Of a DNA stretch of 64,000 bases, positions 45,371-54,892 are shown piece after piece. Under the pieces are notes generated by a model, which was given only the letters and a program-made list of their open reading frames with translations, did not search any database and was not told the origin of the DNA. The number at the start of each line of letters is the position of its first letter. Positions within the stretch are counted from its first letter, which is position 1. Origin of the DNA: Pandoraea aquatica (lineage in GTDB: Bacteria > Pseudomonadota > Gammaproteobacteria > Burkholderiales > Burkholderiaceae). A program made the position numbers and the translations under genes. The DNA is taken from the NCBI RefSeq assembly GCF_902459565.1, contig NZ_CABPSN010000006.1, positions 1 through 64,000 on the forward strand. The letters are read 5' to 3'.

Positions 45371-46006
45371 ATGCGTGGATCACGTGGCGATTTCATGGGC
45401 CGAGGCCCTATGGACCTGGACAGAATGGATTTTGGCGACGAACGACGCGGTGGGCGTCATGGACGGCGCGGCAGTGGTGACGGATTTGGCGGACACGATG
45501 GCGAAGGCCGTGGTGAGCGTGGCGGTCGTGGTGGGCGCGGAGGCGGCCGTCTCTTCAGCCACGGCGGCCTGCGTCTCGTGCTGCTGCACCTGATTTCGCA
45601 GCAGCCGCGTCACGGCTACGAGCTGATCAAAGCCATCGAAGAAAGTGTGAACGGCACCTACAGCCCCAGCGCCGGCGTGGTCTACCCGACGCTCACGCTG
45701 CTTGAAGAAATGGGCTACATCCGCGTGCAGGAAAACACCGGCGACAGTCAGCGCAAGTCGTATGAAATTACCGACACCGGCCGCGAATATCTGGCCGAGA
45801 ACGAGGACGGTGTCACCGAACTGCTGGCACGGCTGGCCACGCGTCGCGAGCGCTCGGAGGACATGCCCCCGCAAGTCATGCGCGCGCTGCACAACTTCAA
45901 ATATGCCGTGCATTTGCGTCTGGGCGCCGAGCCGCTCTCGACCGAACAGGCCAACGCGTTTGCCGCGATTCTCGACGCGGCCGCACAACAACTGGAGCGA
46001 CTCTGA
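45371..46006 (+). CDS. PadR-family regulator, YqjI-like
   Basis: 211 residues. A Gly/Arg/Asp-rich N-terminal extension (about 1-60, many RGG/GGRG) precedes a PadR winged helix (about 65-145: LRLVLLHLISQQPRHGYELIKAIEE, YPTLTLLEEMGYI) and a C-terminal helical dimer region. E. coli YqjI has the same layout and neighbour, but its extension is His/Cys-rich and binds nickel; here it holds only a few His and no Cys. The stop overlaps the start of the reductase gene by one base. It probably represses both genes. Confidence 0.87.
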   Translation: MRGSRGDFMGRGPMDLDRMDFGDERRGGRHGRRGSGDGFGGHDGEGRGERGGRGGRGGGRLFSHGGLRLVLLHLISQQPRHGYELIKAIEESVNGTYSPSAGVVYPTLTLLEEMGYIRVQENTGDSQRKSYEITDTGREYLAENEDGVTELLARLATRRERSEDMPPQVMRALHNFKYAVHLRLGAEPLSTEQANAFAAILDAAAQQLERL

Positions 46007-46845
46007 TGCAAGACAACGCTGCACCGAACGCCACCCTTGATCGCACGCCGCAGCGCGTGCGCCATGAACTCCGCTTCCGTCTGCTGGAAGTGCGCAGCGT
46101 CGAAACGCTCACGCCGCACATGTTGCGCGTGACGCTTGGCGGCGACGATCTGGAGGGCTTCCACAGCCCCGGCTTCGACGATCACGTCAAACTGTTCTTC
46201 CCGAACCCGGAAACCGGCGAGCTGGCCGTGCCGCAGATCGGCCCGGAAGGCATGGCGAAGCCCGCACCGGGCGATGCCCCGCGTCTCATGCGCGATTACA
46301 CGCCGCGTCAGTACGACGCCGTCTCGAAAACGCTCGTGATCGATTTCGCGATGCACGAATCGGGACCGGCTACGCAATGGGCACGCTCGGCCAAACCGGG
46401 CGACAAGCTCGGTGTCGGCGGCCCGCGCGGCTCGTTCGTCATTCCGATGAACTTCGACGGTTACGTGCTGATCGGCGACGATACGGCGCTGCCCGCGATC
46501 TCACGACGTCTGGCCGAGTTGCCTGCGGGGGCCATGGTCTTCGTCTTCGCGGAAATCGACAGCCCGGCCGACCGCCTGCGTTTCACGAGCGAAGCGGATG
46601 TCGTCGTGGAATGGATCTATCGCGAGGGAGCCCCCGCCGGTCAGAGCACCGCACTGATCGATGCCCTTGAGGTCGCTAGCCTGCCCGCCGGCGATCTGCA
46701 CGTGTGGGTGGCGGCTGAAGCTGGCGTGGCGAAGGCAGTACGCCGTCACCTGGTCGAAGCGCGCGGGCTCAATCCGAAATGGGTGAAGGCTGCGGCCTAC
46801 TGGCGGCGTGGCGACGCGGCCGTCCACGAAAATCTGGACGACTGA
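46006..46845 (+). CDS. Siderophore-interacting NAD(P)H ferric reductase (YqjH/ViuB-like)
   Basis: 279 residues of the SIP family: FAD-binding domain with the RDYTPRQY motif (near 85) and GPATQWARSAKPGDKLGVGGPRG, then an NAD(P)H-binding domain (YVLIGDDTALPAISRRL, WVAAEAGVAKAVRRHL, WVKAAAYWRRG). These enzymes reduce ferric siderophores in the cytoplasm to release iron. Co-transcribed with and translationally coupled to the PadR regulator, as in E. coli yqjI/yqjH although there the genes are divergent. Confidence 0.9.
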   Translation: MQDNAAPNATLDRTPQRVRHELRFRLLEVRSVETLTPHMLRVTLGGDDLEGFHSPGFDDHVKLFFPNPETGELAVPQIGPEGMAKPAPGDAPRLMRDYTPRQYDAVSKTLVIDFAMHESGPATQWARSAKPGDKLGVGGPRGSFVIPMNFDGYVLIGDDTALPAISRRLAELPAGAMVFVFAEIDSPADRLRFTSEADVVVEWIYREGAPAGQSTALIDALEVASLPAGDLHVWVAAEAGVAKAVRRHLVEARGLNPKWVKAAAYWRRGDAAVHENLDD

Positions 46846-47056
46846 GATCGCATCGGTCGCGGCTCGGCCATACGCTCCACGAGTTCAATATCACCGCTAG
46901 TTGCGTACTCCCGTTCGTTCCTTTGGAGAAATTCCCTGCCGTCTTTCGGAATTGCCTGATAGAAATGCCAGGAACAAATTCCGACTATGAAAACGCGCCC
47001 GGGGATGTCGAATTTCGGCACCCGGAGGGCGGTTCACCCATAGGGGGTACGACGAC

Positions 47057-47404
47057 ATGGAGCAACGCAAACGACACGACGGTTTCGAACGTTGGGCGGC
47101 GGGCGCGACGGCGCGTCAGGCCGGACGGGACGACGCCCGCTGGCGTGTCTTTCGCGCGCCGGAGCAGGCGGACTTTCACGGGTTCGTCGTCTGGTGCTAC
47201 ACGCAGGGCGTGTTTCTCGGGCAGGAGTTCGACCGGCGCACCGACACCATCACGCACTGCTATGTGCGCAATGGTGCGTGGGCCGTGCAGTTCGACTCGT
47301 TCAGCGAGGCCTGTGAGCGCGCCTTCGATATTCATGCGCCGACGCTGATTCTCTACGCGCCGGAGCGCAACGGCAGCGTCTTCATCACCAGTACCGAGCA
47401 ATAG
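47057..47404 (+). CDS. Small protein of unknown function
   Basis: 115 residues, no signal peptide or membrane segment. It has a compact, aromatic-rich alpha/beta look (FHGFVVWCYTQGVFLGQEFDR, VRNGAWAVQFDSFSEACERAFD). GGGGG lies 10 bp upstream of the ATG, and a shared terminator follows. Family not recognised. Confidence 0.65.
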   Translation: MEQRKRHDGFERWAAGATARQAGRDDARWRVFRAPEQADFHGFVVWCYTQGVFLGQEFDRRTDTITHCYVRNGAWAVQFDSFSEACERAFDIHAPTLILYAPERNGSVFITSTEQ

Positions 47405-47473
47405 GGTGTCCGCCGCGTAATAGGTGATGCGCATGACGCACATGACGCCCGGTCAACCCGCACTGCGCAGGAA

Positions 47474-47515
47474 AACGACACCGGCCAGCCGAAACGCTGG
47501 CCGATGTCGTTTTTT
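47474..47515. terminator. Bidirectional terminator
   Basis: The stem AACGACA-C-CGGCCAGC pairs with GCTGGCCG-A-TGTCGTT, with one mismatch and a 7-base loop. Six T follow on the plus strand and TTTTC on the minus strand. It ends the small-protein transcript and the convergent SDR transcript; the SDR stop codon lies inside the T run. Confidence 0.85.
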
Positions 47516-48269
47516 ACGCGTAGTTGCGAATGTCGTCGATTTCGGTCTGACCGAAGTCGTCGCGCTCGGTCAGGGCCAGAATGCGACGGGCGACGTCTTC
47601 CGGCGACGACAGCTTGCCGCTCGCCTTGAGATCCTGAAAACGTGCCAGCGCCGGGAAGCTTTCGACGCTGCTGCTGCGGATTGTCTCCTGCATGCCGGTG
47701 TCGACCACGCCCGGGGCCAGCGAAATCGCCTGCACGCCATGCTCTCGGTGCTCGGCATTGACCACGCGCGTATACATATCCAGTGCCGCCTTCGTCGAGC
47801 AGTAGACGGCCCAACCCGCGTTCGGATTGCGGCCTGCGCCCGACGAGATGTTCACGATCTGGCGTTTGGCCGTCAGCCCTTGCGTGGCGGCGAGAAAGCG
47901 CGACGTCAGCAGCATGACCGACGTCACGTTCAGCGCGAACGCCGCGCCGATGGCGGCCGGGTCGTTCAGCGCCGCCGAGTTGGCGACCGGGTGCACGGTA
48001 CCGGCATTATTAATTAGCAGGTAACGGCCGGCGTCGCGCGGCAGCGAGGCAAAGATGCGCTCGGCGGTCTGTGCGGCGGCAGTCGTGTCGGCGAGATCGA
48101 CGGCGATCTGTTCGAGCTTGACGCCCTTAGCGCTCGCCAGCGCGGCGAGTTCGTCGTCCGTGCGACGTGCCAGCGTCACAAGTTGGGTGCCGGGGGCGAG
48201 CAATCCACGCGCGAGTGACGCGCCGAGACCACGGGAGGCACCGGTAAGAATGGCAATCGTTTGGGACAT
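47514..48269 (-). CDS. Short-chain dehydrogenase/reductase, sepiapterin-reductase-like
   Basis: 251 residues: Rossmann motif TGASRGLG (8-15), NNAG, the Ser of NISSGAG and the YxxxK of YCSTKAAL. The sequence resembles YueD/benzil reductase-type SDRs that reduce carbonyls with NADPH. I chose the ATG at 48269, which gives the usual family start; an in-frame ATG 51 bp upstream adds an unlike segment. Neither has a clear ribosome-binding site. Stands alone. Confidence 0.85.
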   Translation of the reverse strand: MSQTIAILTGASRGLGASLARGLLAPGTQLVTLARRTDDELAALASAKGVKLEQIAVDLADTTAAAQTAERIFASLPRDAGRYLLINNAGTVHPVANSAALNDPAAIGAAFALNVTSVMLLTSRFLAATQGLTAKRQIVNISSGAGRNPNAGWAVYCSTKAALDMYTRVVNAEHREHGVQAISLAPGVVDTGMQETIRSSSVESFPALARFQDLKASGKLSSPEDVARRILALTERDDFGQTEIDDIRNYA

Positions 48270-48659
48270 TGGGAGAAGTGCGGTCGGAAGACACCGCAAA
48301 AAAAGCGACGGGATTGCCATTATCCGCGTATCGCCCGAATGCCGCTATACCGACCAAAAGTCGTTTTTCAAGGCGAAACGGCCGGGATTACGTCGATCCG
48401 GCGCAATCTGGTGCGTCAAATAGACGCCGGGTGGCTCTAAAGCGAAATAGAGTATTGCGGAATATAATCGCGAACTCGGAACGCCTATCGCCTAACGTAG
48501 TAATTAGGGGTATTTGCAGACCCTTCGGAACACTCAGCCCGCAGTGCAGCGCAAGGTTTATCGCGCGTCAATGCCCTGAATCGCCAAGGTTGTCGCGGTA
48601 AGTACAGGTGTTTTAAGTGCACTGCACATTACCGTCTTATGGGTATATATTCCCCCCTC
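48270..48659. other. Promoter region of the phosphonate-lipid operon
   Basis: 390 bp of noticeably lower GC than its flanks. A perfect TATAAT at 48463-48468 would give a leader of about 185 nt but has a poor -35. A second A/T block, GTATATATT (48642-48650), sits within 20 bp of the likely start. No Pho box, Fur box or clear palindrome was found. Confidence 0.45.
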
Positions 48660-50165
48660 ATGGAAACGATACCGAAAATCATTTCGGCGCCTGCTGCTGC
48701 GTCGGCCACAAGTAAAACCGCACGTCCCGTGCCGCCGCGCCCGCGTCAATACGACGCCCGCCTCGCGCGCTGGCTGGTCACACCGCTCGTCAACACAGCG
48801 GTAACGCCGAATCACCTCACGACGGTTCGTCTGGTCGTGGGGCTCGCTTGCGCCTGGGCATTCGCCAAGGGTGGCTATGCGATGGCCAATCTCGGCGCAC
48901 TGCTGCTCGTGCTCTCGAACTTCATCGACCATACGGATGGCGAGCTTGCCCGCATCAGCGGCAAGACGAGCCGGATCGGCCACTTTTACGATCTCGCGTC
49001 CGACGCCTTCGTCACGGTGCTGTTGTTCGGCGGCATCGGCATGGGTGTCGACGCCATGGCCCCGGGTCACTTCCCGCTGCCCGTACCGCTGTCGGCTTCT
49101 GCACTCGGTTGGATCGCCGGCTTCGCCGTCGCCCTCATCTTCTTCCTGCGCATGCGCATTGAGGAGCGCGTGGGCAAGGCGGGCACCAAGCAAGCCTCCG
49201 TTGGCGGCTTCGAGACGGAAGACGTGCTGTATCTGATGCCGCTCGTGACGCTGTTCGACGGCACGCGCGGCTTCCTGATCGCCGCGGCCATCGGCGCGCC
49301 GCTGTTCGCGCTGCTGGTCGTTGCTGATTACGTGCGTGTGATGCGCCGTCCGCTGCCGGTGAAGGCCGAAGCTGAGACGAGTCGGGTAGCGGCGCCGGCA
49401 GCACCGGTCGCCCCGATGGCACCCGCCGCATTTGCCGCAGACGCCGAGATCGAACGCGCCCTCGATGCCGTGGATTTCGATGGCGTCACGCGTGAGTTCA
49501 AGTCGCAGGACGCCTTCGTCTATATGGAGAAGTTCCTGCCGCAATCGGTCACGGAGCAACTGATCGCCGCGGCACGCGCCGTCACGCCGAGCGTGAACCG
49601 CAACTACCTGCCCGGCCATAAGCAGGGCGGCAGCGTGAGCCGTCATACGCTCGACGAGCTGGCGCCGTTCGTGGCCGAGCTGTATCGCTCGCCTGCCCTG
49701 ATCGGTTTCCTTGAGCGACTCGCGGGCGAGAAGCTGCTGCCGTCGCCGCAAGAAGATCCGCACGCGTATGCACTGTATTACTACACGCGTCCGGGCGACC
49801 ACATCGGCTGGCATTATGACACGTCCTACTACAAGGGCCGCCGCTACACGCTGCTGCTCGGCGTGGTGGACCAATCGAGCTGCAAGCTCGAATACCGGCT
49901 GCACACGCGCAATCCCGGTGCGACGCAAGTCGACGGCGCAGTGGCGTATCCGCCGGGCGCGCTGGTGTTCTTCGACGGGGACAAGCTGCATCACCGGATC
50001 ACGCCGCTCGGCGATAACGAGGAGCGTATCTCGCTCACGTTCGAGTATGTGACCGACCCGCGCATGGGCACCTGGCAGCGTTTCATCTCGAACATGAAGG
50101 ACGCTGTGGCCTACTTCGGTTTCCGGCAAGTGTTTCGTCAGATTTTTGGACGGACGAAACGCTAA
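48660..50165 (+). CDS. CDP-alcohol phosphatidyltransferase fused to a 2OG-Fe(II) oxygenase
   Basis: 501 residues. The N-terminal half (about 30-230) is a membrane CDP-alcohol phosphatidyltransferase with the full signature D93-G94-x2-A97-R98-x8-G107-x3-D111-x3-D115. An Ala/Pro linker (about 236-261) joins it to a cytosolic 2-oxoglutarate/Fe(II) oxygenase domain (about 265-465) with H385-x-D387, a distal His (444 or 445) and the 2OG-binding Arg456. The first half could join a CDP-activated headgroup to a lipid alcohol (or the converse), and the second could hydroxylate headgroup or lipid. It heads a phosphonate operon, so a CDP-aminoethylphosphonate substrate is the best inference. Start uncertain: an ATG at 48639 is also in frame, and neither has a ribosome-binding site. 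Confidence 0.88.
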   Translation: METIPKIISAPAAASATSKTARPVPPRPRQYDARLARWLVTPLVNTAVTPNHLTTVRLVVGLACAWAFAKGGYAMANLGALLLVLSNFIDHTDGELARISGKTSRIGHFYDLASDAFVTVLLFGGIGMGVDAMAPGHFPLPVPLSASALGWIAGFAVALIFFLRMRIEERVGKAGTKQASVGGFETEDVLYLMPLVTLFDGTRGFLIAAAIGAPLFALLVVADYVRVMRRPLPVKAEAETSRVAAPAAPVAPMAPAAFAADAEIERALDAVDFDGVTREFKSQDAFVYMEKFLPQSVTEQLIAAARAVTPSVNRNYLPGHKQGGSVSRHTLDELAPFVAELYRSPALIGFLERLAGEKLLPSPQEDPHAYALYYYTRPGDHIGWHYDTSYYKGRRYTLLLGVVDQSSCKLEYRLHTRNPGATQVDGAVAYPPGALVFFDGDKLHHRITPLGDNEERISLTFEYVTDPRMGTWQRFISNMKDAVAYFGFRQVFRQIFGRTKR

Positions 50166-51188
50166 ATGAACCGGACCGCCATCGTCTCACTCACCCTCGG
50201 TTTCGCCCTTTTCGTCGCCCTGCTGATCTGGCAGGGCACGGGATCGGTGATGTCCACGCTGGGCGCTGCCGGCTGGGGCCTGCTGCCCATCGCCGCCTTC
50301 CACCTCGTGCCGCTGGTGCTCGACGCCGCCGCCATTCAGGTGCTGGTGTCGAAGTCGTGCACGCTCGGGCGCGCCACGCTCACGCGTTGGGTCGGCGAAT
50401 CGGTCAACAGCCTGCTGCCCGCCGGGCAGATCGGCGGACCGATCGCGATGGTGCGTCAAATGAAACAACGCGGCATGGCCGGTCGTGAAGCGGCCGCCGC
50501 CATTACCGTCAGCACCACGCTGCAAGCCGTGGCGCAAATCGTCTTCGCCCTGCTGGGACTGGCCGTGTTCGGCATCAGCGCGACGCAGAGCACCAGCGAC
50601 AGCCTGTGGCTGCCGATGTTGCTCGCCACCGCGCTCGTCTCCGCCCTGCTCTACGCGTTCTATGTCGCTCAGCGTCGCGGCATCTTCGGCTGGGCATTCC
50701 GCATGCTCTCGAAGATGTCGTCCAAGCGCGACTGGTCGTCGTTGCTCGACCGCGCCGATGCCGTCGACGAAATCGTGCAGCGCATGTACGGTCATCGCCG
50801 TCAGGTGCTCGCCAGTTTTCTGCTCAGCCTCGTGGGCTGGATCGTCGGCACCGTCGAAGTCTGGCTGATCCTGCAATTCATCGGGCATCCGGTGAGCTGG
50901 GTCGATGCGCTGCTGCTTGAAAGTCTCGGGCAGGCGATTCGCGGTGCCGCCTTCTTCGTGCCGGGTTCACTCGGCGTGCAGGAAGGCGGGTATCTGCTGC
51001 TCGCCCCGCTCGTGGGTTTGCCGGCCGACGCCGCGCTGGCCCTGTCGCTGGCCAAACGTACGCGCGAGCTGCTGCTCGGCGTGCCGGGCCTCGTCTATCT
51101 GCATTTCTCCGAACGTGGCTGGCGTCGTCAGCGCGCTGCGCAACAAAGCGTGCCGCTGCCCACCGCCACGGATACTGCACCGCTCTAA
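50166..51188 (+). CDS. HpnL-like / LPG-synthase-TM family membrane protein
   Basis: 340 residues with about eight transmembrane helices and family landmarks of the UPF0104/LPG_synthase_TM group: GESVNSLLPAGQIGGPIAMVRQM (near 78-100) and FFVPGSLGVQEGGYLLLAPLVGLP (near 260). Members flip or move lipids, and the branch HpnL is found with hopanoid genes. The ATG directly follows the upstream TAA without spacer. In this operon a role in moving the phosphonolipid, or a hopanoid lipid, across the inner membrane is plausible; sequence does not decide between them. Confidence 0.82.
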   Translation: MNRTAIVSLTLGFALFVALLIWQGTGSVMSTLGAAGWGLLPIAAFHLVPLVLDAAAIQVLVSKSCTLGRATLTRWVGESVNSLLPAGQIGGPIAMVRQMKQRGMAGREAAAAITVSTTLQAVAQIVFALLGLAVFGISATQSTSDSLWLPMLLATALVSALLYAFYVAQRRGIFGWAFRMLSKMSSKRDWSSLLDRADAVDEIVQRMYGHRRQVLASFLLSLVGWIVGTVEVWLILQFIGHPVSWVDALLLESLGQAIRGAAFFVPGSLGVQEGGYLLLAPLVGLPADAALALSLAKRTRELLLGVPGLVYLHFSERGWRRQRAAQQSVPLPTATDTAPL

Positions 51189-51203
51189 AGAAGGATATCG
51201 ACC

Positions 51204-51968
51204 ATGCGGGCCATCATTCTCGCAGCAGGCATGGGCCTGCGTTTGCTCCAGCCCGAAGACAAGCAGTCGCCCAAGTGCCTGCTGAAGTTCGACGGCATGT
51301 CGTTGCTCGAGCGTCACCTTCGCATGCTGGCAGCCGCCGGCATCACGGACGTCGTGCTCGCGCTCGGGTTCCATCACGAGCAAGTGAGCGAGGAACTGGA
51401 GCGTCTGAACTGGACGCCGCGTCCCAAGATTTACCTCAACCCGGAATTCAACCTGGGTAGCGTGCTCACGCTGCACACCACGGCTGAAGCCATGACCGCT
51501 GGCGGCGACGTGCTCGTCATGGATGCGGACGTGCTCTACGACCAGCGCATTTTCAACGCCCTCGTCGCAGGCAAGACCGCCAACCGTCTGCTCATCGACC
51601 GCGACTTCGAAGTCGGCGACGAGCCGGTCAAGCTGTGCCTGCGCGACGGCGTGCCGGTCGAGCTGCGCAAGCAGGTCATGGTCGGCCTCGAATACGACAC
51701 CGTCGGCGAGTCCGTCGGGTTCTTCCGTTTCAACGAAGCGACGGCAACGCGTCTGGCGGAAATCACGCGCGATTACGTCGAATCGGGCCGCGCCAAGATG
51801 CCGCACGAAGAAGCTGTGCGCGATCTGCTGCTGGAGCGCGGTGCGCAATTCGAAACCGCCGATGTCACGGGCTTCCCGTGGATCGAAATCGACTACCCTG
51901 AAGATGTGAAGCGCGCCGCCGATCAGGTGCTGCCGCAACTCGAACCGCTCACGATGGTGTCCGAATGA
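51204..51968 (+). CDS. Phosphonate nucleotidyltransferase (PntC-like)
   Basis: 254 residues of the NTP-transferase family: LAAGMGLRL (6-14) forms the nucleotide loop, Pro23-Lys24 the conserved PK, and [11 protein letters not shown] the metal-binding Asp region. The family activates small phosphates or phosphonates as CDP or UDP forms; PntC-type enzymes make CDP-2-aminoethylphosphonate. AAGGA precedes the ATG, and the end overlaps pepM (ATGA). Most likely supplies the activated headgroup for the phosphatidyltransferase at the operon head. Confidence 0.82.
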   Translation: MRAIILAAGMGLRLLQPEDKQSPKCLLKFDGMSLLERHLRMLAAAGITDVVLALGFHHEQVSEELERLNWTPRPKIYLNPEFNLGSVLTLHTTAEAMTAGGDVLVMDADVLYDQRIFNALVAGKTANRLLIDRDFEVGDEPVKLCLRDGVPVELRKQVMVGLEYDTVGESVGFFRFNEATATRLAEITRDYVESGRAKMPHEEAVRDLLLERGAQFETADVTGFPWIEIDYPEDVKRAADQVLPQLEPLTMVSE

Positions 51969-53674
51969 ACGCTCCCGACGCATTTACCCTTCCGCCCACG
52001 GCCACGCGCGCAGCACAACTGCGCGCCATGCTGCTCAGCAATCAGCTCGAATTCCTGATGGAAGCCCACAACGGTATCTCCGCACGTATCGTGCGCGAAG
52101 CCGGTTTCAAGGGCATCTGGGCGTCCGGTCTGACCATTTCGGCGCAGTTCGGCGTTCGCGACAATAACGAAGCCAGCTGGACGCAGGTCGTCGACAACCT
52201 CGAATTCATGGCCGACGCCAGCGATCTGCCGATCCTGCTCGACGGCGACACCGGCTACGGCAACTTCAACAACATGCGACGTCTCGTGCGCAAGCTCGAA
52301 CAACGTGGCATCGCGGGTGTGTGTATCGAAGACAAGGTCTTCCCGAAGACCAACAGCTTCATCGGTGGCGAACGTCAGCCCCTGGCCGACATCGACGAGT
52401 TCTGCGGCAAGATCAAGGCCGGTAAGGATTCGCAGGCCGACGACGATTTCTCGATCGTCGCCCGTGTCGAAGCGCTGATCGCCGGCTGGGGCATGGAAGA
52501 AGCCCTGCGCCGTGCCGAGGCCTATCATCAGGCCGGCGCGGACGCCATCCTGATCCACAGCAAGCTCAAGCGCGCCGATGAAATCGTGCAATTCGCGCGC
52601 GAGTGGGGTAACCGCTGCCCGCTGGTGATCGTGCCGACGAAGTACTACAGCACGCCGACCGACGTGTTCCGCGAAGCCAACATCAGCCTCGTGATCTGGG
52701 CGAACCATCTGCTGCGCGCCGCGACCTCGGCCATGCAGTCGGTGGCCGCCGAGATTCACCGCAACGAAACGCTGATCAACGTCGAAGACCGCGTCGCGAC
52801 CGTGGACGAGATCTTCCGTCTGCAAGACGCCGACGAGTACACGCAGGCCGAAGACCGCTACCTGTCCGCCGCCAACGCACCGCGCTCGGCCATCGTGCTG
52901 GCCGCCAGCCGTGGCAAGAACCTGGAAAGCGTGACGACCGATCGTCCGAAGGTCATGCTGCCGGTCGCGGGCAAGCCGCTGCTGCGCTGGCTGGTCGACG
53001 GCTTCAAGAAGCAGAACGTGAACGACATTACGGTCGTGGGCGGCTATCGTGCCGACGCGATCGACACCGCCGGGATCACACTCGCCGTCAACGAACGTCA
53101 TGCCGAAACGGGCGAACTGGCTTCGCTCGCACGCGTAGCCAACGCCTTCGCGCAAGACACCGTAGTGTCGTACGGCGACCTGCTGTTCCGCAGCTATATC
53201 GTGCGCGATCTGGTCGAGAGCGATGCCGACTTTACCGTCGTGGTCGACTCCACCGCAGCCGTCACCGCCAATGCGGCGAACGCCAGCGTGCGCGACTTCG
53301 CGTATTGCTCGGCCGGCGACGACCGTGGCCTGTTCGGTCAGCAAGTGCTGCTCGAGAAGATCAGCGGCGACGCCTCGGACGCGGGCCGCACGCCCAACGG
53401 CCGCTGGATCGGTCTGCTCGGTGTGCGTGGCGACGAAGGCCGCGCGCAACTCCAACGCGTTTTCGCCGCGCTTCAGACGCGCGCCGACTTCGACCAGCTC
53501 GGCATGCCCGAACTGATCAACGCGCTGGCGGTCGATGGCGCAAAGATCGAAGTGCAATACGTGCACGGTCACTGGCGCGGTGTGAACGACATGGAAGAAT
53601 TCCGCCGCGCGGCCGATTTCGCCCATGGTCAGACGCCGTTCAGCGGCACCGCTCCGGAGACGCAAGGTGATTGA
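51965..53674 (+). CDS. pepM: Phosphoenolpyruvate mutase fused to a second nucleotidyltransferase domain
   Basis: 569 residues. Residues 1-300 are PEP mutase, with the diagnostic [10 protein letters not shown] (122-131) and [10 protein letters not shown]; it rearranges PEP to phosphonopyruvate, the committed step of almost all phosphonate synthesis. Residues 308-560 are an NTP-transferase-like domain ([26 protein letters not shown]). Its loop reads AASRGKN where active enzymes have AAGxGxR, so it may be altered or inactive. Overlaps the neighbours on both sides. Confidence 0.93.
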   Translation: MNAPDAFTLPPTATRAAQLRAMLLSNQLEFLMEAHNGISARIVREAGFKGIWASGLTISAQFGVRDNNEASWTQVVDNLEFMADASDLPILLDGDTGYGNFNNMRRLVRKLEQRGIAGVCIEDKVFPKTNSFIGGERQPLADIDEFCGKIKAGKDSQADDDFSIVARVEALIAGWGMEEALRRAEAYHQAGADAILIHSKLKRADEIVQFAREWGNRCPLVIVPTKYYSTPTDVFREANISLVIWANHLLRAATSAMQSVAAEIHRNETLINVEDRVATVDEIFRLQDADEYTQAEDRYLSAANAPRSAIVLAASRGKNLESVTTDRPKVMLPVAGKPLLRWLVDGFKKQNVNDITVVGGYRADAIDTAGITLAVNERHAETGELASLARVANAFAQDTVVSYGDLLFRSYIVRDLVESDADFTVVVDSTAAVTANAANASVRDFAYCSAGDDRGLFGQQVLLEKISGDASDAGRTPNGRWIGLLGVRGDEGRAQLQRVFAALQTRADFDQLGMPELINALAVDGAKIEVQYVHGHWRGVNDMEEFRRAADFAHGQTPFSGTAPETQGD

Positions 53675-54854
53675 GGCAGGTCAGTTCGTCGAAGCCGCGC
53701 GCAAGCACGGCTTCACGTGGTACACCGGCGTGCCGTGTTCGTTCCTCACGCCGTTCATCAACTACGTGTTGCAAGACCCGACGCTGCACTACCTGTCGGC
53801 GGCCAACGAAGGCGACGCGGTCGCCATCGCGGCCGGTGCGACGCTCGGTGAAGGCCGTGGTGCGCGTTCGGTCACGATGATGCAGAACTCGGGCCTCGGC
53901 AACGCCGTCAGCCCGCTCACGTCGCTCACGTGGACGTTCCGTCTGCCGCAGTTGCTGATCGTGACGTGGCGCGGCCAGCCGGGCATTACCGATGAGCCGC
54001 AACACGCGCTCATGGGCCCGATCACGCCCGCCATGCTCGACCTGATGGAAGTGCCCTGGGAGTTGTTCCCGACCGAGCCCGACGCGATTGCACCGGCGCT
54101 CGAGCGTGCGGTGCGTCATATGGACGAGACCGGCCGCCCCTACGCACTCGTGATGCAAAAGGGCAGCGTGGCGCCGTTCCCGCTGCAACCCTCGGAGCGC
54201 CCGGCGCGTCCCGCACAGCCGGCACCGGTGTCGGTCATGCGCAGTGTTGCGCCGTCGGACATGCCGACGCGTCGCGACGCCCTCGCCCGTGTCATCGCGC
54301 ACACGCCGCTCGAAGGCACCGTGGTGCTCGCGTCGACCGGCTTCTGCGGACGCGAACTCTACGCCCTCGACGACCGTGCCAATCAGCTCTACATGGTCGG
54401 CTCGATGGGTTGCGTGACGACGCTCGCGCTGGGGCTCGCGCTCGCGCGTCCGGACCTGCGCGTGGTCGCACTCGACGGCGACGGCGCGGCACTCATGCGC
54501 ATGGGGGCATTTGCGACGCTGGGCGCTTACGGCCCGTCGAACCTCATCCATTTGCTGCTCGATAACGCTTCGCACGACTCGACCGGCGCGCAGGCAACGG
54601 TCTCGCCGACGGTATCGTTCGCCGGCGTGGCCGCTGCCAGCGGTTATGCCGTGGCGCTCGAAGGCGATACGCTCGACGTCATCGAGCAGTTGTTCGACGG
54701 CCGCAGCCATAGCCTGAACGACGGCCCGCGCTTTGCGTGTCTGACGACGCGCCCCGGTACACCGGACGGTCTGCCGCGTCCGAAGGTCACGCCGGAAGCC
54801 GTGAAGTCGCGACTGATGGACCATATTGCACAACGCGCACAGGCTTCGGCCTGA
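53667..54854 (+). CDS. Phosphonopyruvate decarboxylase
   Basis: 395 residues, ThDP-dependent: the ThDP-activating Glu lies in [13 protein letters not shown] (near 40), and the ThDP/Mg motif is [14 protein letters not shown]...[12 protein letters not shown]. It converts phosphonopyruvate to phosphonoacetaldehyde and drives the unfavourable mutase step. I chose the GTG at 53667, which has CGGAGA 8 bp upstream and gives [23 protein letters not shown] as in the family; it overlaps pepM by 8 bp. Upstream in-frame residues are pepM shadow. Confidence 0.92.
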   Translation: MIEAGQFVEAARKHGFTWYTGVPCSFLTPFINYVLQDPTLHYLSAANEGDAVAIAAGATLGEGRGARSVTMMQNSGLGNAVSPLTSLTWTFRLPQLLIVTWRGQPGITDEPQHALMGPITPAMLDLMEVPWELFPTEPDAIAPALERAVRHMDETGRPYALVMQKGSVAPFPLQPSERPARPAQPAPVSVMRSVAPSDMPTRRDALARVIAHTPLEGTVVLASTGFCGRELYALDDRANQLYMVGSMGCVTTLALGLALARPDLRVVALDGDGAALMRMGAFATLGAYGPSNLIHLLLDNASHDSTGAQATVSPTVSFAGVAAASGYAVALEGDTLDVIEQLFDGRSHSLNDGPRFACLTTRPGTPDGLPRPKVTPEAVKSRLMDHIAQRAQASA

Positions 54855-54892
54855 GCGATCCCCCTTACGATATCTGCCGAGGAAGCTTCGCC

